Source of the DNA: Cynocephalus volans
Taxonomy: Eukaryota; Chordata; Mammalia; Dermoptera; Cynocephalidae
Length of the DNA: 64,000 nt
Assembly (NCBI RefSeq): GCF_027409185.1
Contig: NC_084464.1
Coordinates: forward strand, 43,189,095-43,253,094
Direction: 5' to 3'
Shown here: piece by piece, positions 57,901 through 64,000 of the stretch
Layout: each line of letters starts with the position of its first letter
Numbering within the stretch: the first letter of the stretch is position 1
The notes under the pieces: generated by a model
Databases searched by the model: none
Told to the model about the DNA's origin: nothing
Seen by the model: the letters and a program-made list of their open reading frames with translations, nothing else
Made by a program: the position numbers and the translations under genes

Positions 57901-60900
57901 GGGTGAGGATGTGCATGAGGCTCTGCACGCGCACTTGCAGCAGTTCGGCGGTGTTGTGCAGGCCATCCCGGTCCTCCTGCAGGCGCTGCAGGGGAGGGAG
58001 AGCAGCCCCTTGGTAGGGCCTCCTTGTCAGCCTCCAGGTGACAGCCAGTCTCTCCTGGGGACTGCTCTCGGTGGCCACCAGGGGCCACCCTACCCCCCAA
58101 CCAGATCTATATGCCCCTACATCCCACCCCGACTCCCACACACAGACACCTTGCACTGTCTCTCTCACCTGCACAGTTTCCAGAAGCTCCTGTCGCTCCA
58201 GTTCCCAGGCCTGGCTCTGTTCCTCGGGAGGGACTTGTTCCCCCACGTACTTTCTCAGATTCTCAGCCAGCGTCACCTGAGCCTCCAAGTCTTCTTGGGT
58301 CTTGCTAGGGTTGGTGTGGGAATAGGGCAGCCATCCGTGGGGCACCCTGGAGACCCAGCACACCACAGCTGCTGGGCCCCTTGGGATGCCCGCCCCTGCC
58401 CACTCACCTCAGCTGCTTCTGCAGCAGCTCGGCCTCCCTCTGCGCCACAGCCAGCTCCTTAGCTTCCCCTGCCCTCTTGGTTTCCAGACAATTCAGAGAC
58501 TGCTCTAAGCCCTCGGCCTTTTTGGTCAAACTAGAAAGAGCCTCCTGGTGAGCCTGTGTCAAGGAGGCCAGCTGTGGAGAGAAAAGAGGGCTCAGCAGGG
58601 CCCCAGCTCACTCCCAACTTAGGGCCATCCAAACCTGCCCCCTGCTTTGACCTTGTCCCTTCTCCCCCACTTTCTGTGACCTTGAAGAATGACCCAAAAA
58701 ATTATCCAATTGCACATGGCATCTTGATCGCCTGGTCACCCCCGCAACCCATCAGCAGTTCTTGTCAGGTCTCCCCCCAAAACATATCTCTCCCTGTCTC
58801 CTCTGCCAAACTCAGGTAAGCCACCCTCATCTCTCTTTTTTTTTTTCAGGTCCAGGGACCTGAACACTTGACCTTAGTGTTGTAATACTATGCTCTAAAC
58901 TGAGCTAACCTGCCAGCCTCGTCTCTTGCCTGTAAAACAGCAACTCCTAACTAGTCTAAAAGCCTTCATATGGCTCACCATGGCATTGAAAACAAAACCC
59001 GACTGCTTCCCACGCCCGCACAGCCCGCCATGATCTCTGCTTCTCTGCACTCGTCTCCTGTGGCTCCCCCTGCTCCCCTTGCCCCAGCCACACTGAGTCT
59101 ACCTGGAACCAGAAAGTGGCTCCTCCATGCTCTGCAGATCTCAGGTGACATCCCCTCCTCAGGAAGGCCTCACCTGACCCTCTAATCCCTCCCACTCTGT
59201 CCTGTCACCTGCTTGCATTCTTCCGAGCACTTACTAGCATCTGACATGATCTTACTCACGTATGTGCTTGCTGTCACACCCCCTTGGAAAGGAAACTCTA
59301 GGAAGGGTGGACTTGTCTCTTTTGCTCACTGGAAATAGTGGTAGGGATGTCAGAGCCACTAAGAGTCATGGGATGGACTGAGGAGGAAGGGAAAAGCAGC
59401 TACCCTGCTTCCTGGTCTGTCCCCCTCTAGCCCTGTCTCCATACGACAGTGAACTGATTATCTTGGATATAAATCACAAAACTGGTCTTTTTAGACATAA
59501 AATACAAATCTGATCTGTCATTTCCCTAATTAAAACCTTTCCACGAGGGCCAGCCCGTGGCTCACTTGGGAGAGTGTGGTGCTGATAACACCAAGGCCAC
59601 GGGTTCAGATCCCTATATAGGGATGGCCGGTTAGCTCACTTGGGAGAACATGGTGCTGACAACACCAAGTCAAGAGTTAAGATTCCCCTTACTGGTCATC
59701 TTTTAAAAAAACAAAAACAAAAACAAAAAAACCTTTTCACAGTTGCTCATTGCTCTTGAGGGAAAGTATGAAGCTCTGAACTGGCCCCTCACGCTCTGGA
59801 GCCTCTGCCCGGCCCAGGCCACCACGCGCTGCTCGCAGGAGCGTCCACTGCTCCCATCGCCACCCCACATGCCTCACCAGCCATCTCCCGCACAGCACAA
59901 AAGTCACCTGCCTAATACTAAACTTCTTTCAGGAATCTAAAGGTCATTTATATTGTTCTTTGAATTAACTCCTTTGTCCATTTTCTGATTGAATGGCTGG
60001 GCTTCCCCTTACCAATTTCTAGGCACACGTTATACGTTAGGGATGTTAGACTTTTCCTGTGGTATGAGCTGTAAATATTTTCCTCTAGTTTATTATTTGT
60101 CCTTTAACTTATTTTTGTCACTCCTAATGTTAATATTATAATATTATCATTCTTTTTTTTATGGTTTCTGGATTTTGACTCACAGGTGGAAAGGCCTTCC
60201 CCATTCCAAGATTATAAAGGAGTTCACCCATATTTCCTTCCAGTACCTTTATGGTTTCATTTCCTGACATGTTGATTAGTTAGGATGGCCTTCCTTAACC
60301 CTCAGACTAAGTTAGGATTCCCCTGTCCTTCTCCTTCAAAGCATTCCTCCCAACTGCAATTGATTAATTATGATTAAATTAAATGCTGAGTGTGAATGGC
60401 CCCCACTAGGCTGTCAGCTCCATCCATGAGGGCAGGGACTAGAGCTGATTTGGTTATTGAGTCTCAGGGACAGCAAAAAGTAAGCACTGAGTTTGCTGAT
60501 GGAATAATCTCCCTTTCGCAGTCCACTGTAGGACCCCACACCCACCTTCCCCACTGCCCCCCACAATGCTCCCAGATGAATTGAGTACCTGGAATAAAAT
60601 AAGGACGCAAACTACTTCCTACTAGAAGGGGAAGGAGAGCTTCAAGTGCTGGGAGGTCACCTGAGTCCTGTAGAAAAGGTGCAATCTGAATATTCCAACA
60701 CCCAAGTTCTCCTTCTTTCCAGGCGACCTGTGTTTTTCTCTTTCTCCAAAGATCTCATCGCTCCACTGCTCATGGGGGTCTTTTCTGAGATACCTGAGCT
60801 CTGCTGGGAGGCTACTGCCCAGTTCACCCCATTATGAATCTGAACCCTTTCCGCCTCCACACTCACCTGCTCTTGGTGCAGCCTCTGAACCTCCTCCAGC

Positions 60901-63900
60901 TCTCGCTGGCTCCCCTCTTCCAGGTTCTTCCGGATGACCTCGGCCCCAGCCAAGGCGGCACGCAGGCCCTCGGTCTCAGCTCGGCCAGCCTTCTCTGCCT
61001 GTGCCAGAGCCTCCAGCTCCATGGCCTGGGACTCCAGCCTCATCTTCTGCTGCAGTGAGGTCTCCCGCAGGACTCGGACCTCTTCCTCAAGCCGCCGCAG
61101 CTCCTGCAGCTGCCGAGAGATCAGCTCAGCCTGCTGGCTCAGGGCTTGTGACCCCACCAGCTCCAGAGACCTTCAAAGACAGGTTGGTGCAGGTGAGACA
61201 TGTCTCTGGCCCTGGAAGGCAGGCTGTAGTAGATTGCATGATGTCCCCCAAAACTCACAGAAGTTTGAATTGTGTCCCCCAAGTTTTATGTATTAGAAAC
61301 TTGGCCCCCACTGACTGTTAAGAGGGTGGGAAATCCTATTACGGTAATTCAAAGGGGGGGGGCTTGAAGAGGTGATTAGATTATAGGACCACGCCAGTAG
61401 TGAATTAATTAAAAATGGTGGTCATGGGTGTGGTTTGGAGGGCATTAAAAGGAGAGCAAAAAGAGGCTCTCCTTTGTCCTCTTGCTCTCTCTCTGCTTCC
61501 ACCATCTTGCAATCTGAGACCCCTGGGTCACTGTCGTCACCACCAGATGGATTTTGGACTTCCCAGCCTCAGAAACTGTAAGCAATAAATTTCATTTTCT
61601 TTATAAATCATCCAGTTTCAAGTATTTTGTTATAAGCAACAGAAATGGACTAAGACAGTAGCCAAAGGCACAAATGGAAACAGAAGGAAAGAGCACCCCT
61701 CAGCTCCTGTGTGAGGAGGTGGGGGAGAGGGAGATGAAGTTGTGGCATGGGGAATCTCTGCATTTACATCATCATCATCATGCCTGGGCCCTCAGGACTT
61801 AAAGGCTAGCTGAGAGTATGGAAGATTATCTCTCTAGAGAGCTATATGCCGGCAGATGTATTTAACATCAAATGTGCACACCATTAGGTCACACGTTCTA
61901 AGTGGAGAGGTTGAAGAACACATAGAGACTTCTGAATTCTGATTAAACGGCAAGGACAAGTTTGAGGGAGGCACCAGTGTAGAAAGGTCATGAGCTCCGA
62001 GTATCAATATGGTGAGGCCAGGAACTAGTTAAAGTCATTTACTGAGTGTTAGGTATACTGTATGAGGAGTCTGAGAGGACAGTACATCAATAAATAACAC
62101 AGTCCCAACCTTTGGAGAATATAGTCTACTGCTGTAAAGTTTAAACCAGCTTGTAACACAGCTTCTGAGACAGCTCCCTTACTCAGATCCAGAAACATAG
62201 GATTTTTTTTTAAGAGGCAGGGATCCGTAGGTTAGTGAAATTAAGTGACTTGCCAAAGGTCCCCTAGCCAGCCGCCAAACTAGAAGTACAGAGTCTGTCT
62301 CCTGACCTCTCATCTAGTATTCCCCCTTCTTCACCATGCTCCTTCCTCTGTGATGTAATCTCTCCCTGGAGCAAAATGGCAGAATGACATCCCAGTATAT
62401 TTGGGAAAAGACACATGAAATAAGAAGAATGAGACATTTTACAGATAACACATTCACAGACAGCAGGGCCAGCTCCAATGGCATGTCTTCTGTAAAGGCT
62501 TTCTTCAACTACTCCATCAGAATGAGGTCATGCTACAGTCCCAGGTCTACACTTCTAGACTGTGCTTCTTCCTCTTGCCATACAGTATGCTTTATGATCA
62601 GCTGTTCGTCAATCTAACTGCTCCCTTGGGATTTTAAATTCCTTATTAATTTAAAAGTGAAGTCAGGATCTCTCTTATTCACTTTTGTTATCCCCATCTC
62701 TAGAGTCTAGCACACTGCATTGTAGGCACCAATAATTGTCTATGTAAAAATGAACAAGTTATGGGCCAGCCCGTGGCTCACTTGGGAGAGTGTGGTGCTG
62801 ATAACACCAAGGCCATGGGTTCGGATCCTATATAGGGATGGCCGGTTGGCTCACTGACTGAGCGGGGTGCTGACAACACCAAGCCAAGGGTTGAGATCCC
62901 CTTACCGGTCATCCTTCTTAAAAAAAAAAAAAAAAAACAAGTTATGGAACCAAGGGCTAGAAGAGGATAAGGAATCTATTCCAGCGAAGAAGGGTCACTA
63001 GCAAGAGAGTGTGAGAAAACGGCAAAGATGGATCCCTACCTGCCTCTCCGCCCCGGCTCCTGCTTATCACCAGAAATATCCCGTTCCCACGTGGTCACTT
63101 GAGGTCTCTGGGTGTCTAACTGCCTCTCTGAGACATCTTGATGGACCAGGGGAATGTCTGAGACCCAGGCGGGAGCCATTCTTGGCAGAGCTGAAAGGGG
63201 CCGAGGTTGGAAGTGGGAGGGGGGAATCAGCCTAGTGGAACCTGAGGAATAACAAGAACAAAGATGGTCATTTTCTTAGGAAGAGGTAATCATCAGTCCC
63301 CTTACCTGGTGCCACTGACCTGGAGTTGGAAACATCTCCACATTACTTAAAGGCTCTAGATTCTGTCTCCAGCCATCTATGTTTCCCTGCACAATAGGAG
63401 AAACAAGGACACTCCAATTCAATTTTCAGGCCACCTTCTATAGAGAAAGCCCCTACAATAACAAAGTCATAATAATTACAGCCAGGTCCACCCAACTCTC
63501 GGCTCCCCTTTTACTATTTCCTGAAAGAAGTACAAGATACCCCAAGATCACTTGCTTGTCCTAACCTGGTTCCTGATAGAACCCAGGCAATAACTATGAG
63601 GTGGAGAGAATTTACTGAGAGACAGGCCAAGAGGGAGCTCTTAGGCCTTACTCCATACTTTTAGGATTTTGGGCAGTGCCTTTACCCTCATCCTTGAGTT
63701 TCTACAGTCCCTGCTGCTCCTGGCTGAAGGTGAGAAAGGAGGTGCACAGTGCAGGGACCCAGAACCCAATCTCCAGAGTTCTTGCCATGGCTCAGCAAGG
63801 CCTGGGGGGAGCCCATCCAGACACCACCAAACCATGACTCCTGGGTCCTTCCGTGTTAAAGCTCTGGCCCAAAGCCTGGCCCCAGATGAATGTGGCCACA

Positions 63901-63901
63901 T
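51920..63901 (-). CDS. CCHCR1: CCHCR1 (HCR), coiled-coil alpha-helical rod protein 1, 18 coding exons
   Basis: Coding exons in transcript order: 63686-63901, 63320-63386, 63040-63241, 60867-61170, 58408-58571, 58169-58304, 57875-57985, 57513-57662, 56872-56982, 56659-56765, 54693-54805, 54488-54533, 54188-54330, 53893-54081, 53703-53804, 52566-52717, 52281-52452, 51920-52032. All junctions are GT-AG and phases agree (2598 nt, 865 residues; human long form about 871). Translation from the internal ATG at 63333-63335 gives the 776-residue short form (human 782). After a Ser/Pro-rich head, nearly everything from [10 protein letters not shown] onward is heptad-like Glu/Gln/Leu/Arg coiled coil. 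The tail is divergent (QNSPAPVRH). Relative to human, four codons are missing after DIPLV and two are added in the PTPPVP linker. The family protein acts at centrosomes and P-bodies and is linked to keratinocyte proliferation. Confidence 0.96.
53015..53182 (+). mobile_element. Dimeric tRNA-Ile SINE (type B) in CCHCR1 intron
   Basis: Antisense to CCHCR1. It is flanked by AAAAAAAGATTTTG at 53001-53014 and 53183-53196. Confidence 0.9.
55784..55955 (+). mobile_element. Dimeric tRNA-Ile SINE (type B) in CCHCR1 intron
   Basis: Flanked by AACAGTAAACATTTA at 55769-55783 and a slightly diverged copy at 55956-55970. Confidence 0.9.
57180..57455 (+). mobile_element. LINE-2 3' fragment in CCHCR1 intron
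   Basis: CACCTCCTCAGAGAGGCTGTCC, then AATGTAAGCTCCAGGGGAGC and a TAAATAAATG end. Confidence 0.7.
58837..58920 (-). mobile_element. Diverged monomeric tRNA-Ile SINE in CCHCR1 intron
   Basis: T-run, then GGGACCTGAACACTTGACC and AACTGAGCTAACCTGCCAGC. It is more diverged than the dimers, so probably older. Confidence 0.75.
58930..59340 (+). mobile_element. LINE-2 fragment in CCHCR1 intron
   Basis: L2-like text with CTCCTCAGGAAGGCCTCACC and CCGAGCACTTACTAGCATCT. Confidence 0.6.
59546..59727 (+). mobile_element. Dimeric tRNA-Ile SINE (type A) in CCHCR1 intron
   Basis: Flanked by AAAACCTTTCCAC and a near-identical copy after an A/C-rich tail. Confidence 0.9.
61227..61656 (+). mobile_element. Fossil ERVL-MaLR LTR in CCHCR1 intron
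   Basis: It carries GAATTGTGTCCCCCAAG, GCAATAAATTTCATTTTC and TATTTTGTTATAAGCAACAG, the pattern of MST/MLT1-type LTRs. It is antisense to CCHCR1. Ancient solo LTR. Confidence 0.7.
62490..62750 (+). mobile_element. LINE-2 fragment in CCHCR1 intron
   Basis: GTAAAGGCTTTCTTCAACTA through TCTAGCACACTGCATTGTAG follows L2 order, though diverged. Confidence 0.5.
62764..62935 (+). mobile_element. Dimeric tRNA-Ile SINE (type B) in CCHCR1 intron
   Basis: Flanked by AACAAGTTATG at 62753-62763 and 62936-62946. The sequence is close to consensus. Confidence 0.92.
63333..63335 (-). other. CCHCR1: Internal start codon for short CCHCR1 isoform
   Basis: ATG opening MFPTPG inside the second coding exon, in frame with the upstream long-form exon. 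It corresponds to MFPPSG, the start of the human short form. The upstream exon ([11 protein letters not shown] onward) is open and spliced in frame, so both products can be made. Confidence 0.75.
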
Positions 63902-64000
63902 GTAGGGCTGGACACTTCCCCAGGATCCCCGGAAAACCAAGCAGCCTAGATCCCGTGTCAGAAAAACCAGCTCCCTCACATCTCATCCAAATCTCTCGCA

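Overview
The window reads as mammalian nuclear DNA: spliced genes with GT-AG introns, AATAAA polyadenylation signals, and old LINE-2, MIR, L1 and MaLR-type repeats. The most frequent young repeat is a SINE derived from tRNA-Ile, present as monomers and as head-to-tail dimers with A-rich tails and clear target-site duplications. I see no Alu, B1/B2 or carnivore or bat tRNA SINEs. From memory, tRNA-Ile SINEs of this build are the hallmark of colugos (Dermoptera), so a colugo is the likely source. This is recognition, not a database match.

The gene content is the psoriasis-susceptibility segment (PSORS1) of the MHC class I region, in the same order and orientation as in human. On the minus strand, left to right, lie C6orf15/STG (26.3-27.5 kb, 2 exons), CDSN corneodesmosin (30.9-34.7 kb, 2 exons), PSORS1C2/SPR1 (48.5-49.7 kb, 2 exons) and CCHCR1 (51.9-63.9 kb, 18 coding exons, complete). 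All four could be assembled exon by exon with consistent reading phase. The predicted products are 314, 526, 133 and 865 residues (CCHCR1 short form 776). On the plus strand, just upstream of PSORS1C2, is sequence matching the human PSORS1C1/SEEK1 coding exon, but its reading frame is broken.

Layout: 0-26 kb is gene-poor, with a 370-bp CAY trinucleotide array, a GC-rich minisatellite, SINEs, L1 tails, several fossil LTRs, and one unexplained CpG-rich leader plus ORF at 15.0-15.4 kb. 26-35 kb holds C6orf15 and CDSN. 35-48 kb is non-coding and holds a CpG island with no gene assigned (36.7-37.1 kb), LINE-2/MIR fragments, and a compact L1-derived element (45.65-47.3 kb) interrupted by a SINE. 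48-64 kb holds PSORS1C2, the PSORS1C1 relic and CCHCR1.

Three of the four genes (C6orf15, CDSN, PSORS1C2) encode small secreted, low-complexity proteins of stratified epithelium. Each has a first exon coding little more than a signal peptide and a TATA-like box 45-65 bp before the ATG. CCHCR1 is an intracellular coiled-coil protein. Three exact matches and one near match to the CTCF consensus are present. Three point left, and the fourth, beside PSORS1C2, points right.
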